The notes under the pieces: generated by a model
What the model saw: only the letters and a program-made list of their open reading frames with translations
Told to the model about the DNA's origin: nothing
The model's database searches: none
Source: Ornithinimicrobium humiphilum
Lineage (GTDB): Bacteria; Actinomycetota; Actinomycetes; Actinomycetales; Dermatophilaceae
Length of the DNA stretch: 64,000 nucleotides
Direction of reading: 5' to 3'
Assembly: GCF_006716885.1 (NCBI RefSeq)
Contig: NZ_VFPU01000001.1
Location: forward strand, 2,790,001-2,854,000
Position numbers and translations under genes: made by a program
In this document: one piece after another, positions 44,795 through 53,421 of the stretch
Position numbering within the stretch: the stretch's first letter is position 1
How the letters are laid out: each line of letters begins with the position of its first letter

Positions 44795-46246
44795 TCAGTC
44801 AGCCATGGACGGCAGCCAGGTGACGATCCCGGGGAAGAGGATCATCAGCAGGACGATGACCATCTCCGCGGCGATGAAGGGCAGGACCCCGCGGAAGACG
44901 GACTCGACCTTCGCCGCGCGCACGACGCCCGAGATCATGAAGACGTTGAGCCCGAAGGGCGGCGTCAGCAGCCCGATCTCGACCATCTTCACCGCGATGA
45001 CGCCGTACCAGAGCCCGTCGAAGCCCAGCTCCATCATGATCGGGTAGGTCAGCGGCATGGTGAGCAGCAGGATGGACATGCCGTCGATGAGAGCACCCAG
45101 GATGAGCAGCACGAGCAGGATGATCGCGAGCACCAGGTATCGGTTCATGTCGAGCTCGACGATGTAGGCGGTGAGGTTCTGCGGCACGCGGGTGGTCACC
45201 AGGAAGAGGGTGAAGACCGACCCCGCGATGAGCAGGGCGACGAGCATCGCGGTGTTGGCCGCGGTCTCGCGAAGGGCGTCCCCGAGGGCCCGCAGGAGCC
45301 CGCCCTCCACCTGGCGGCTGCGGATGAAGAGGACGACGAGCGCCAGCAGCGCCCCGACCGCCCCCGCCTCGGTCTCGGTGAAGAAGCCGCCGTAGATGCC
45401 ACCCAGCACCGCGCCCGCGATGATCCCGATGTAGAGCACCGCCTCGGCCTCCCGGCCGGTGATGAACCGGCCACGGGGGGTCGCCGCCCCGGGCTCGGCC
45501 GTCGTGCCGGTCCCGGCCGGGGACGCCGCTGCGTCACCCGGGACCTCGGCCTCGGCGGCGGTCTCGGCCGCGACCGCCCCCGCGGGGACGAGCTCGCGGT
45601 GGGCCGGTGCCGCCGCGACCCTGTCCGCCTCTTTCGCGAGCTGGCGTCGGGCCAGGATCATGACGGTGACGATGTAGGCGACCGCGGTGAGGATGCCCGG
45701 GATCACGGCGGCGATGAGGAGCTGGCCGACCGACTCGTTGGTGAGGATGCCGTAGATGACGAGCACGATGCTGGGCGGGATGAGCACGCCCAGCGTCCCG
45801 GACGCCGCGACGATGCTCGCGGCGAAGGCGGTGGGATAGCCGTGGCGCCGCATCTCGTTGACGCACAGGCGCCCGAGCGTCACGACGGTCGCGGCGCTGG
45901 AGCCGGTGACCGCCGAGAAGCCGGCCGCCGAGAGGACGGTCGCGACGCCGATGCCACCGGGCAGCCGCCGGGTGATGCGGGCGGCGAAGTCGAAGAGGTT
46001 GGTCAGGATGCCGGACCTGGCGACGAAGACACCCATGAGGATGAACATCGGTATGACGACGAGGGAGTAGCTGCTCGTCGCCTGGTAGGCCGCGTGGCCC
46101 AGGGTGGCGGCGGTCCGCGGGACGCCGGCGTTGAGCAGGAGACCGGTGATGCTGGCTGCGAGAAGGGCGATCGCGACGGGCGCCTCGGCCGCCAGCAGCA
46201 GGATGAAGACCCCGAGGGCGATGAGGATGATCAGGGTGACGCTCAT
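44795..46246 (-). CDS. TRAP transporter large permease DctM
   Basis: Membrane protein of 483 aa with roughly 12-14 helices. DctM markers: PVAIALLAASITGLLL, VIPMFILMGVFVARSG, FSAVTGSSAATVVTLGRL, and IPPSIVLVIYGILTNESVG. A cytoplasmic Ala/Pro-rich loop of about 50 residues (about 213-265) splits the two halves and is unusually long. ATG overlaps the DctQ stop by 4 bp. Together with DctQ and the DctP proteins it imports an organic anion using the sodium gradient. Confidence 0.93.
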   Translation of the reverse strand: MSVTLIILIALGVFILLLAAEAPVAIALLAASITGLLLNAGVPRTAATLGHAAYQATSSYSLVVIPMFILMGVFVARSGILTNLFDFAARITRRLPGGIGVATVLSAAGFSAVTGSSAATVVTLGRLCVNEMRRHGYPTAFAASIVAASGTLGVLIPPSIVLVIYGILTNESVGQLLIAAVIPGILTAVAYIVTVMILARRQLAKEADRVAAAPAHRELVPAGAVAAETAAEAEVPGDAAASPAGTGTTAEPGAATPRGRFITGREAEAVLYIGIIAGAVLGGIYGGFFTETEAGAVGALLALVVLFIRSRQVEGGLLRALGDALRETAANTAMLVALLIAGSVFTLFLVTTRVPQNLTAYIVELDMNRYLVLAIILLVLLILGALIDGMSILLLTMPLTYPIMMELGFDGLWYGVIAVKMVEIGLLTPPFGLNVFMISGVVRAAKVESVFRGVLPFIAAEMVIVLLMILFPGIVTWLPSMAD

Positions 46247-46773
46247 AGCGCGGTGACCTCCAGGCTCTCGTCGAGCTCGATCTCGTCGGGGGCACCGGAC
46301 CGGATGGCCCGGAGATCCCTCACGAGGTGGATCGCGACGTGGATGGCGAACACGGTGAAGCCCAGCGGGACCAGGACCTGGGCCGGCCAGGTCGGGATGG
46401 CGACGAAGCCGGGGGTGACGTCGGCGTTGCGGACCGCGTTGATGGCGCGGTCCAGGGCCTCCCACGCGACCCAGCCCAGCACGACCAGGCAGACCGCGGA
46501 GCCCGCGGCCCGCACGATCCGGGCCAGGGTGCGCGGCAGCCGGCTGGTGACCATGGAGGTGCGGACGTGCACGCCCGTCTGCTCGGCATACCCGAGCCCC
46601 AGACAGGTGGCGGAGAGCAGCAGGAGGGGCGCGACCTCGACGACACCCGTGATCGACTGCCCCGTGAGGGTGCGGCGGGCCACGTCGGCGACGGTCAGCA
46701 GCATGATGGCCGTGATGGCCACCGCCCCCAGTGCCGCCACCGCACCGGTGAACCGCTCGATGATCCGAATCAT
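46243..46773 (-). CDS. TRAP transporter small permease DctQ
   Basis: Four-helix membrane protein of 176 aa. Helices are visible at about 9-32, 44-62, 85-108 and 125-150. VADVARRTLTGQSITGVVEVAPLLLL is DctQ-like. Start overlaps the EthD gene stop by 4 bp and the stop overlaps dctM by 4 bp. Confidence 0.9.
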   Translation of the reverse strand: MIRIIERFTGAVAALGAVAITAIMLLTVADVARRTLTGQSITGVVEVAPLLLLSATCLGLGYAEQTGVHVRTSMVTSRLPRTLARIVRAAGSAVCLVVLGWVAWEALDRAINAVRNADVTPGFVAIPTWPAQVLVPLGFTVFAIHVAIHLVRDLRAIRSGAPDEIELDESLEVTAL

Positions 46774-47441
46774 GCTCCAGTCCCTTCGAGACGGGGATCG
46801 ACGGCCCGGGGCGGGACGTCGACGATGCGGGCGACGTGCTGGCCCAGGACGGTCGCGGCGCCCGCCGCCGCTCGGGCCCTGGCTGCTGCGGCCAGCGCCG
46901 ACCCGACGTCCTGGTGGCCGGTGACGCGGACGACGTCCGCCGTCACGGGGAAGCGCCCCTCGTGGGCGTCGCGGTCGGCGACGATCGCCCCGCCCGCGTC
47001 GCCCTCCTCGGCATCGGCCAGCCGCGAGGCCAGCTCGGTGGGGGCGGTGCCGGGCTCCGCCCGCAGCAGGGTGAGGACCTGGATCTCTCCGCCCTCGCCG
47101 AGGTCGGCGTCCCGGTCCGGCCGCCAGCTGCCGACGACGCCGCGGAAGCGGGACTTGTCGACGAATTCGGCCTCGTCGGCCCGGACGGCCTCGAGGAAGT
47201 GCGGGGCGGCGAAGGCCGCGTCCATGTCCTCGAGGGAGTCGAAGCGCAGCGCGGAGCAGGCGTCGAAGCCCGGGTGGTCGAGGAGCGGGGCACCGCCCTC
47301 GAGGACCGCGTGGAACTGCTGGTAGCGCCGCAACCCCGGCAGGAGGGAGACGACGTCGGCGTGGCTGCTGCGCCAGTGCGCCTGGAACTCCTCGCAGGTG
47401 AACGCGTCGATGCGCGGCGCCATGCCGAGCCGGACGATCAT
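46770..47441 (-). CDS. EthD-domain protein (two dimeric alpha-beta barrels)
   Basis: Protein of 223 aa with an N-terminal EthD-like ferredoxin-fold domain (MIVRLGMAPRIDAFTCEEFQAHWRSSHADVV, LPGLRRYQQFHAV, FDSLEDMDAAFAAP) and a second, weaker one from about 125. EthD-type proteins bind or process small ketones, lactones or ethers in catabolic clusters. It is sandwiched with 4-bp overlaps between the dehalogenase-like hydrolase and dctQ, so it belongs to the uptake-and-degradation operon. Confidence 0.82.
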   Translation of the reverse strand: MIVRLGMAPRIDAFTCEEFQAHWRSSHADVVSLLPGLRRYQQFHAVLEGGAPLLDHPGFDACSALRFDSLEDMDAAFAAPHFLEAVRADEAEFVDKSRFRGVVGSWRPDRDADLGEGGEIQVLTLLRAEPGTAPTELASRLADAEEGDAGGAIVADRDAHEGRFPVTADVVRVTGHQDVGSALAAAARARAAAGAATVLGQHVARIVDVPPRAVDPRLEGTGA

Positions 47442-48328
47442 GCGCGCACCGCCGCCGCGTCGTGCGCCGCGGACCGGATGACCTCGGCGGTCGCCTCCGG
47501 CTGCTGGTCCGGGAAGAAGTGCCCGCCGGGGACCGTGCGCCCCACGACGTGGGCGCAGCGGCGGCGCCACTCGGCCTCGATGTCGAAGAGGTCCTTGAGG
47601 AGACCCTCCGCCCCCCAGACCGGGAAGGTCGGCACCTCGAGGAGGACGTCGAGGTCGGCGGCGTCGTGCTCGAGGTCCACGGTCGCGCCGGCGCGGTAGT
47701 CGGCGCAGCTGGCGCGGATCATCTCGGGATCGCGCCAGGCGGACCGGTAGGCCTCGAGCTGCTCGGGGCGGAAGCCCTCCTCGAGCCCGGTGCCGCCGTT
47801 GGTCACCAGGCAGTTCTCGAAGTAGTAGTCGGGGTCGCCTCCGATGAGGCGCTCGGGGAAGGGCGGCGGCAGCGGCAGGAAGTACCACTGCCAGTACCTG
47901 GCCGCCCGCTCGCGGTCCACGCCGTGGTACATCGCCCAGGTGGGGACGACGTCGCAGGGGACCAGGGCACTGACGCGCTCGGGCGCGTCGAGGGCCATCC
48001 GGTGGGCGACCCGTCCGCCCCGGTCATGGCCGGCGACGACGAAGGTCTCGTGCCCCAGCTCGTCCATGACGGCCAGCTGGTCGGCGGCCATGGCGCGGAA
48101 GGAGTAGACCTCCCCCTCCCCCTCGGGCTTGGACGACCGGCCGTAGCCTCTGAGGTCCGCGCACACGACGGTGAACTCGTCCGTCAGCAGCGGCGCGACG
48201 TAGGCCCACTGCTCGAGGGTCTGCGGATAGCCGTGGAGCAGCAGGATCGCCGGACCGCTCCCCCCGGACACGGCATTGATCCGGACCGGCCCGACGTCGA
48301 CGGTGTGGCGGGCGAAGCCCTCGAACAT
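47438..48328 (-). CDS. Alpha/beta hydrolase of the fluoroacetate dehalogenase family, His-to-Gln in halide pocket
   Basis: Hydrolase of 296 aa very like haloacetate dehalogenases (FAcD/DehH1). With a constant offset of 8 from R. palustris FAcD numbering, the nucleophile is D102, substrate arginines R103 and R106, acid D126, W148 and Y211; the base is H270 (PGGHFF). The residue equal to fluoride-binding His155 is Q147 (RYWQWYF instead of YWHWYF). The reaction type (attack by Asp, then hydrolysis) should be intact, but fluoride release may be weak. Chloroacetate-like substrates or an epoxide/ester are alternatives. It leads the operon with EthD and TRAP genes. Confidence 0.85.
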   Translation of the reverse strand: MFEGFARHTVDVGPVRINAVSGGSGPAILLLHGYPQTLEQWAYVAPLLTDEFTVVCADLRGYGRSSKPEGEGEVYSFRAMAADQLAVMDELGHETFVVAGHDRGGRVAHRMALDAPERVSALVPCDVVPTWAMYHGVDRERAARYWQWYFLPLPPPFPERLIGGDPDYYFENCLVTNGGTGLEEGFRPEQLEAYRSAWRDPEMIRASCADYRAGATVDLEHDAADLDVLLEVPTFPVWGAEGLLKDLFDIEAEWRRRCAHVVGRTVPGGHFFPDQQPEATAEVIRSAAHDAAAVRA

Positions 48329-48354
48329 GGCATCTCTCCGACGTAGACTTAATC

Positions 48355-48372
48355 TGATAATGGTGACTATAG
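48355..48372. promoter_or_regulatory. Operator-like site d between hydrolase and DctP2
   Basis: TGATAATGGTGACTATAG resembles sites a and c (ATAATGRTGANTAT). TATAGT at 48368-48373 with TAGACT 18 bp upstream gives a plausible plus-strand -10/-35, so a bound regulator would cover the promoter of dctP copy 2. It is 27 bp upstream of the minus-strand hydrolase gene. Confidence 0.58.
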
Positions 48373-48455
48373 TCTTCACGGGTTGCCCCCACAAGGAGCA
48401 ATCGAGACATCCACTGCAAGGGCGCAGCGACGCGCCCCGGGCCAAAGGAAACGGT

Positions 48456-49568
48456 ATGAAGACGACATCGAGGACGGCCACCGGGGCCCTCGTCGCCGTC
48501 GCAGCACTCACCCTTGCGGCGTGCGGCGACAGCGGTGGCGGCACGACCGCCGAGGCCGAGTCCGAGGAGCGCACGCTCCTCTTCTCCTACATGGCCGGCG
48601 AGGCCACGCCGATCGGCGAGGTGTGGACGTGGTGGCTCGACGAGGTCGAGACCCGCACAGACGGCGCCCTGACCTTCGAGCGCTACTGGGACGCCACGCT
48701 GCTGGGCGCCACCGAGACGGTCGAGGGCCTGACCGACGGTCGCGCCGACGTGGGCCAGGTCCTCCCGACGGTCTACGCCGGCCGGTTCCCGGTCAGCAGC
48801 GTGGGCGAGCTCCCCTTCGAGAGCTCCAACGCCGCCGCCGTCTCCCAGGCTCTCGGCGAGCTCGGCCGCGACGAGTCGTCGGCACTCGCCCAGGAGTGGG
48901 GCGGCCAGGGCCTGGTGCCCCTGGCCTGGTCCATCGGCTCGTCGAGCGCACTGGCCACCAACGAGCCCATCGAGACGGTCGACGACCTCAAGGGGATGCG
49001 GCTCCGCGCCAACGACCGGGGCAGCAAGGTGCTGTCCTCCGTCGGCGCCGACCTCATCAACATCGAGCTCGCCGAGATCTACGGCTCCATGGACCGTGGC
49101 CTCATCGACGGCATCTACGGCATCCCGTTCAGCTTCGCCGGCCCGCTGAAGTACCCGGAGGTGGCCGACTACTTCACCGACCTGGGCATCGGCGTCTCGA
49201 CGGTCAACGCGCTGTCGATGAGCAAGGAGACCTGGGAGTCGCTGACCGACGAGCAGCGGGAGGTCATCGCCGAGCTCAGTGCGGAGGTGCCCGCCAAGAT
49301 CGCCGAGGTCGAGCAGCGCTGGGACGAGACCTCCTGCGAGCAGGTGCAGGCCGACGGCGACACGGTCTTCGTGCTGCCGCAGTCGGAGTCGGACAAGATC
49401 CGGGAGGCGGGCAAGGAGAAGGTCGACGCGGAGTGGCGCGACCAGGTGAGCAAGGCCGGCGTGGACGCCGAGGCCTTCTACCAGACCTACCGCACCGCCC
49501 TCGAGTCCGCGGAGAAGGACCACCCGACCTACCAGACGGGCGTGGCGCGCTGCGCCGACGCGGGCTGA
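48456..49568 (+). CDS. TRAP transporter substrate-binding lipoprotein DctP, copy 2
   Basis: Binding protein of 370 aa, ATG with AAAGGAAA upstream. Signal peptide and lipobox LTLAAC (Cys23). The body repeats the copy-1 pattern: FSYMAGEATPIGEVWTWW, PIETVDDLKGMRLRANDRGS with the conserved Arg, GLIDGIYGIPFSFAGPLKYPEV, and Cys in TSCEQV and VARCADAG. It lacks the long Ser/Gly/Asn linker of copy 1. Divergent from the TRAP membrane genes, with which it probably works. Confidence 0.93.
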   Translation: MKTTSRTATGALVAVAALTLAACGDSGGGTTAEAESEERTLLFSYMAGEATPIGEVWTWWLDEVETRTDGALTFERYWDATLLGATETVEGLTDGRADVGQVLPTVYAGRFPVSSVGELPFESSNAAAVSQALGELGRDESSALAQEWGGQGLVPLAWSIGSSSALATNEPIETVDDLKGMRLRANDRGSKVLSSVGADLINIELAEIYGSMDRGLIDGIYGIPFSFAGPLKYPEVADYFTDLGIGVSTVNALSMSKETWESLTDEQREVIAELSAEVPAKIAEVEQRWDETSCEQVQADGDTVFVLPQSESDKIREAGKEKVDAEWRDQVSKAGVDAEAFYQTYRTALESAEKDHPTYQTGVARCADAG

Positions 49569-49583
49569 CGCCGCACCCCAGGC

Positions 49584-49627
49584 ACGAGAGAAGGGCCCCG
49601 GCCGGACGGCCGGGGCCCTTCTCTCGT
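49584..49627. terminator. Very long bidirectional terminator
   Basis: A perfect 20-bp inverted repeat (49584-49603 and 49608-49627) with a 4-nt loop. The stem begins ACGAGAG and is closed by GGCC. It lies between convergent dctP copy 2 and the class II aldolase gene. Confidence 0.9.
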
Positions 49628-49648
49628 CGTCCCGTGAGGAGCGGGTGA

Positions 49649-50347
49649 TCAGGGGGCCACGAGCGGGGTCGTGAAGGTCCCGTCGAACGCGCGGGCGGCC
49701 TTGCGCTGGAGCAGGCCCCAGGTGAGGTTGAGGTAGTCGGCCTTGGCCAGCAGGACCCGGACCGCCTCCGCGTGCTCCTCTGGCATCTCCGGCGCGTCGG
49801 CCGGCGCCGTGACGTCGAGGCGCGCGACGTAGTCGAGGGTGTGGTGCAGGGCGGCGGCCTCGGCGATGTCCTTGCCGAGGGTGATCGACCCGTGCCAGGG
49901 GATGATGATGGCCACGTCGCCGTCCTTGAGCGAGGGCGCGATCGAGGCGATCTCGTCGTCCGGGGCGATCGCGGTGCGACCCTTGAAGTAGGTCGCCATG
50001 TTGTGCAGCACCCGGGGCTCGCGGCCGAGCGCAGCCTGGGCGGTGATCCAGAAGCCGTGCGTGTGCACGATCGCGTTGACGTCCGGCCGCAGCTTGTAGA
50101 TGCCGTGGTGGAAGTCGATCCCGGGGCTGACGATGACCTCGGGGTCGGCGGAGCGGCCCTCGAAGTCGAGCAGCACGATGTCGTCGAGCTGCATCTCCTC
50201 GAAGGTCTTGCTCAGCCGGTTGGTCCAGTAGAGCTCCTTCCCGGGGATCCGGATGCTGACGTGGCCACCGATGCCGGTGCCCAGGCCCTGGGCCGCCATC
50301 GCGCGGCACGCGGTGAGCGCGAGCTCCCGCTCCTCTTCGTACGCCAT
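49649..50347 (-). CDS. Class II aldolase/adducin-family protein
   Basis: Zinc-dependent aldolase-fold protein of 232 aa. Metal ligands are visible in VHTHGFW (two His) and IIPWHGSI (third His), and the nearby GIGGHVSIRIPG phosphate-type loop is present. Members cleave or decarboxylate sugars and hydroxyacids, and several serve in aromatic side-chain degradation. It follows the 2-hydroxyacid oxidase by 4 bp and is cotranscribed with it. Substrate unknown. Confidence 0.88.
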   Translation of the reverse strand: MAYEEERELALTACRAMAAQGLGTGIGGHVSIRIPGKELYWTNRLSKTFEEMQLDDIVLLDFEGRSADPEVIVSPGIDFHHGIYKLRPDVNAIVHTHGFWITAQAALGREPRVLHNMATYFKGRTAIAPDDEIASIAPSLKDGDVAIIIPWHGSITLGKDIAEAAALHHTLDYVARLDVTAPADAPEMPEEHAEAVRVLLAKADYLNLTWGLLQRKAARAFDGTFTTPLVAP

Positions 50348-50351
50348 CGAC

Positions 50352-51656
50352 TTACCTCTCGTTGTGTGTGCTTTCCAGAACGCGTCGCCCGTCTGCCCGG
50401 GCGGCGGCAACCTCGGAGACGTCCTGCCCCACCACGGGCGGGAACGTCCCGAGAAGATCTCGGCCGACGCCGTCGAAGGAGCGCACCCCGGCGAGCACCA
50501 TGGCCGCCTCCAGCTCCTGCGCCAGCACCTGCACGGCCCGGTCGGCGCCGGCGCGACCGCCGGCCCCCAGGCCGAAGACGATGGGCCGCCCCACCAGGCA
50601 GGCCCGCGCCCCCAGCGCCCGCGCCTTGAGGAGGTCGGACCCGCGGCGGACACCGCCGTCGAGGTAGACCTCCGCCCGGCCCCCTACCGCCTCGACCACC
50701 GCGGGGAGCGCGGACAGGCTGGCGGGCGCCTGGTCCAGCTGCCGACCTCCGTGGTTGGAGACCACAACCGCGTCCGCGCCCAGCGCCACCGCCCGTCGGG
50801 CGTCCTCGGCGTGCAGCAGGCCCTTGACGACCAGCGGCCCGTCCCAGCGCGCACGCAGGTCCTGCAGGTCCTCCCAGGAGGCGGAGGCGTCGAACTGCGC
50901 GTCGACGTAGGACGCCACGCTCACCGCGTCGCCACCGTGGTCGGCGACGTTGCCGCCCACCACCCGAGCCCCGCCGAGGAGTCCGGCGGTCCACCTGGGG
51001 TGGGTGAGCCCGTCGACGACCGAGCGCGGCGTCAGCCTCGGCGGCACGGTGAACCGGTGCTTCCGGTCCCGCCGCCGGTCGGAGGACCGGGGCACGTCCA
51101 CGGTGACCACGAGCGCCTCGTAGCCGCTGGCCGCGGCACGCTCCAGGAGTCCGTCGACGACGCCCCTGTCCCGCCAGAGGTAGGTCTGGAACCACAGCCG
51201 GGCCGTCGGCGCGGCAGCGCGGACCTCCTCGATCGTCGAGGACGACATGGCCGCGAGCACGTAGACGGACCCGTGCGAGGCCAGCGCCGCGGCCAGACCT
51301 TCCTCGGCGTCGGGGTGCACCAGCCCGCACAGGCCCGTGGGCGCACCCAGGACCGGGACGTCGACCGGCCGACCGAGCACGGTGGTCGAGGTGTCCACCC
51401 GGCTGACGTCGACGAGGAAGCGGGGGACGAGACTGAGCTCGTCGAAGGCCCGGACGTTGCGTGCGAGGGTCACCTCGTCGCAGGCACCGCCGTCGACGAA
51501 GTCGAAGATGACCCGGGGCAGGGCACGGCGGGCCGCCTGCCGCACCTCCTCCACGGAGCCGAGGGCGGCCAACCGCTCCCGGCGCCCGCTCGGGCGCAGC
51601 GGTGCGGCCAGCGCGTCGCGTGCCTGCGCGACGGCCACCTTCACCAGGTCGTGCAC
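50352..51656 (-). CDS. FMN-dependent alpha-hydroxyacid oxidase/dehydrogenase
   Basis: Family of glycolate oxidase, lactate monooxygenase and mandelate dehydrogenase, 434 aa from the GTG at 51656 (GGAG site upstream). FMN motifs: APTGLCGLVHPDAE, FQTYLWRD, KGLLHAEDARRAVALGAD, catalytic H302 in VSNHGGRQLD, and DGGVRRGSDLLKARALGA. Oxidises an L-2-hydroxyacid to the 2-oxoacid. The divergent ThDP enzyme could process that oxoacid, and a mandelate-like route is one example. A perfect palindrome in the shared promoter suggests joint control. Confidence 0.9.
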   Translation of the reverse strand: MHDLVKVAVAQARDALAAPLRPSGRRERLAALGSVEEVRQAARRALPRVIFDFVDGGACDEVTLARNVRAFDELSLVPRFLVDVSRVDTSTTVLGRPVDVPVLGAPTGLCGLVHPDAEEGLAAALASHGSVYVLAAMSSSTIEEVRAAAPTARLWFQTYLWRDRGVVDGLLERAAASGYEALVVTVDVPRSSDRRRDRKHRFTVPPRLTPRSVVDGLTHPRWTAGLLGGARVVGGNVADHGGDAVSVASYVDAQFDASASWEDLQDLRARWDGPLVVKGLLHAEDARRAVALGADAVVVSNHGGRQLDQAPASLSALPAVVEAVGGRAEVYLDGGVRRGSDLLKARALGARACLVGRPIVFGLGAGGRAGADRAVQVLAQELEAAMVLAGVRSFDGVGRDLLGTFPPVVGQDVSEVAAARADGRRVLESTHNER

Positions 51657-51699
51657 TGCTCCAACTCCTCGGCCTCGAGCACCCACACCATTGAGGAAA

Positions 51700-51713
51700 A
51701 CTGTTATAACAGT
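51700..51713. promoter_or_regulatory. Perfect palindrome ACTGTTATAACAGT in divergent promoter
   Basis: A 14-bp perfect inverted repeat, AT-rich in GC-rich DNA, 4 bp before the ThDP enzyme ATG and 43 bp before the hydroxyacid oxidase start. Its form suits a GntR/FadR-type dimer such as the regulator at 53422 (inference). Confidence 0.65.
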
Positions 51714-51717
51714 ACAC

Positions 51718-53346
51718 ATGAAAGTGTACGCCGCGCTAGCCCGTCAGCTGGCCCACCTCGGAGTCACCGATGTCTTCGGCCTCATGGGCGACGGCAACCT
51801 CAAGCTGATCCCGACCCTTGTCCACGACCACGCGGTCCGGGTGCATTCCGCCCGGCACGAGGCCGCCGCCGTCGCGATGGCGGACGGCTGGGCCCGCCGG
51901 ACTGGGGGCGTCGGGGTCTGCACCGTCACCCAGGGCCCCGGGCTGACCAACGCCATCACCGCGCTGGTGACGGCGCACCGTGGGCGCACGCCGCTCGTGG
52001 CGTTCGTCGGCGACACCCCGCTGTCCGTCCGCGGGCTCCCCCAGGACATCGACCAGGCACCGCTCATCGCGGCGGCCGGCCTCACCCGGGCCCCGTTCCA
52101 CCCGGCCACCGCGCACGCCGACGTGGCCGCCGCGTGGCGCACGGCGCTGGACACCCGGCGACCTGTGGTGCTCAGCCTGCCGACGGACGTGCAGGAGCTC
52201 GAGGCCGGCGACAACCTTCGCCCCCTGCCGCCCTCCACCCGCCCGCGCGTCGTCCCGGGTGACCTGACGGCCGCGGTGGAGGCGCTCGAGGCCTCTCGCC
52301 GCCCGCTGGTCGTGGCCGGCCGCGGCGCCCTGGAGAGCGCCGACCGGGAGGACGTCGTCCGCCTGGCCGACCACGTCGGAGCACTCCTGGCCACCTCGCT
52401 GCCGGTCAAGGGCTGGTTCGCCGGGCACCCGTACGCCGTCGGCGTGGCCGGCGGCTTCGCGCACGAGGAGATGCGCGACCTCATGCACGAGGCCGACTGC
52501 GTGCTGGCCCTCGGCGCCTCGCTCAACCACTTCACCACGCGCGGGAGCTCGCTGTTCGGGCGCGACGCGGTCATCGTCCAGGTGGACGAGACGTCTGCGG
52601 CTCACGGCCGGTACACCCGGTTCGACGTGCCGGTCGTCGGCGACGCCGGCCTCGTCGCCCGCCAGCTCACGGCCCGGGTGAGCCCCGGCCGGCGGTGGCG
52701 CACCGGCGAGGTGAGGGAGCGGATCGCCCTCGGCACCCGTCCTCCGGCCGACGCGAGCGACGAGCGTGGGCTCGACCCTCGGCTGGTCGCCCGCAGCCTC
52801 GCCGACGCCCTCCCCGACGACTGCGTGGTCGCCGTGGACGGTGGGCACTTCATGGGCTTCCCGTCCATGGACATCCCCGTCACCGACCCCCGTCGCTACG
52901 TCTTCACGCTGGACTTCGGCTCGATCGGCCTGGGGCTGGCCGCCGCGGTCGGGGCGGCGGTCGCCGACCCGACGCGTCCGGTGCTGGCCGCGGTCGGCGA
53001 CGGCGGGCTGCTCATGAGCCTGGGGGAGCTCGACACCGTGGCCCGCAGCGGCCTGCCAATCGTGGTCGCCGTCTTCAACGACGGCGCCTACGGTGCCGAG
53101 CTGCACTTCCTGCGGATGTCCGGCATACCCGAGGAGACCAGTCGCTTCCCCGGGACTGCCCCGCTCGCCCCGGTGGCCGAGGCCCTGGGCCTGCGCGCCA
53201 TGGCCGTCACCGACCACGCCGGGCTCGAGCAGGCACGCGACCTGCTCTCCGGCGGCGTCACGGGGCCGGTCCTCCTGGACTTCCGCGTCACGGACACCGT
53301 CCGGGCCGCGTGGCTCGAGGAGGCCTTCCAGCGCGGGACGCACTGA
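51718..53346 (+). CDS. Thiamine diphosphate-dependent 2-oxoacid decarboxylase/carboligase (AHAS-like)
   Basis: Enzyme of 542 aa. The activating E48 lies in ARHEAAAVAMADGWAR, the central domain is intact, and the ThDP motif G427-D-G...N454-D is present. Glyoxylate carboligase lacks this Glu, so that assignment is excluded. The sequence is nearer acetolactate synthase-like and benzoylformate decarboxylase-like proteins without FAD-specific markers I can prove. It likely decarboxylates or ligates the oxoacid made by the divergent oxidase. The ATG follows the palindrome by only 4 bp, with the nearest purine-rich site (GAGGA) 20 bp away. A leaderless or regulated start is possible. Confidence 0.87.
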   Translation: MKVYAALARQLAHLGVTDVFGLMGDGNLKLIPTLVHDHAVRVHSARHEAAAVAMADGWARRTGGVGVCTVTQGPGLTNAITALVTAHRGRTPLVAFVGDTPLSVRGLPQDIDQAPLIAAAGLTRAPFHPATAHADVAAAWRTALDTRRPVVLSLPTDVQELEAGDNLRPLPPSTRPRVVPGDLTAAVEALEASRRPLVVAGRGALESADREDVVRLADHVGALLATSLPVKGWFAGHPYAVGVAGGFAHEEMRDLMHEADCVLALGASLNHFTTRGSSLFGRDAVIVQVDETSAAHGRYTRFDVPVVGDAGLVARQLTARVSPGRRWRTGEVRERIALGTRPPADASDERGLDPRLVARSLADALPDDCVVAVDGGHFMGFPSMDIPVTDPRRYVFTLDFGSIGLGLAAAVGAAVADPTRPVLAAVGDGGLLMSLGELDTVARSGLPIVVAVFNDGAYGAELHFLRMSGIPEETSRFPGTAPLAPVAEALGLRAMAVTDHAGLEQARDLLSGGVTGPVLLDFRVTDTVRAAWLEEAFQRGTH

Positions 53347-53362
53347 GGCCCGAGGACGTCGA

Positions 53363-53404
53363 ACGGCCCGGCGTCCGCTCCTCGAGGAGCGGACGCCGGG
53401 CCGT
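53363..53404. terminator. Strong bidirectional terminator
   Basis: A perfect inverted repeat with 19-bp arms (53363-53381, 53386-53404) around TCGA. It lies between the convergent ThDP enzyme and GntR genes. Confidence 0.9.
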
Positions 53405-53421
53405 CGTCGGTGGGAGGGGGC

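Noticed and set aside
51718..53346. Glyoxylate carboligase working after haloacetate dehalogenase and glycolate oxidase
   Set aside because: Glyoxylate carboligase lacks the ThDP-activating Glu, but E48 is present here, so this pathway is not supported.
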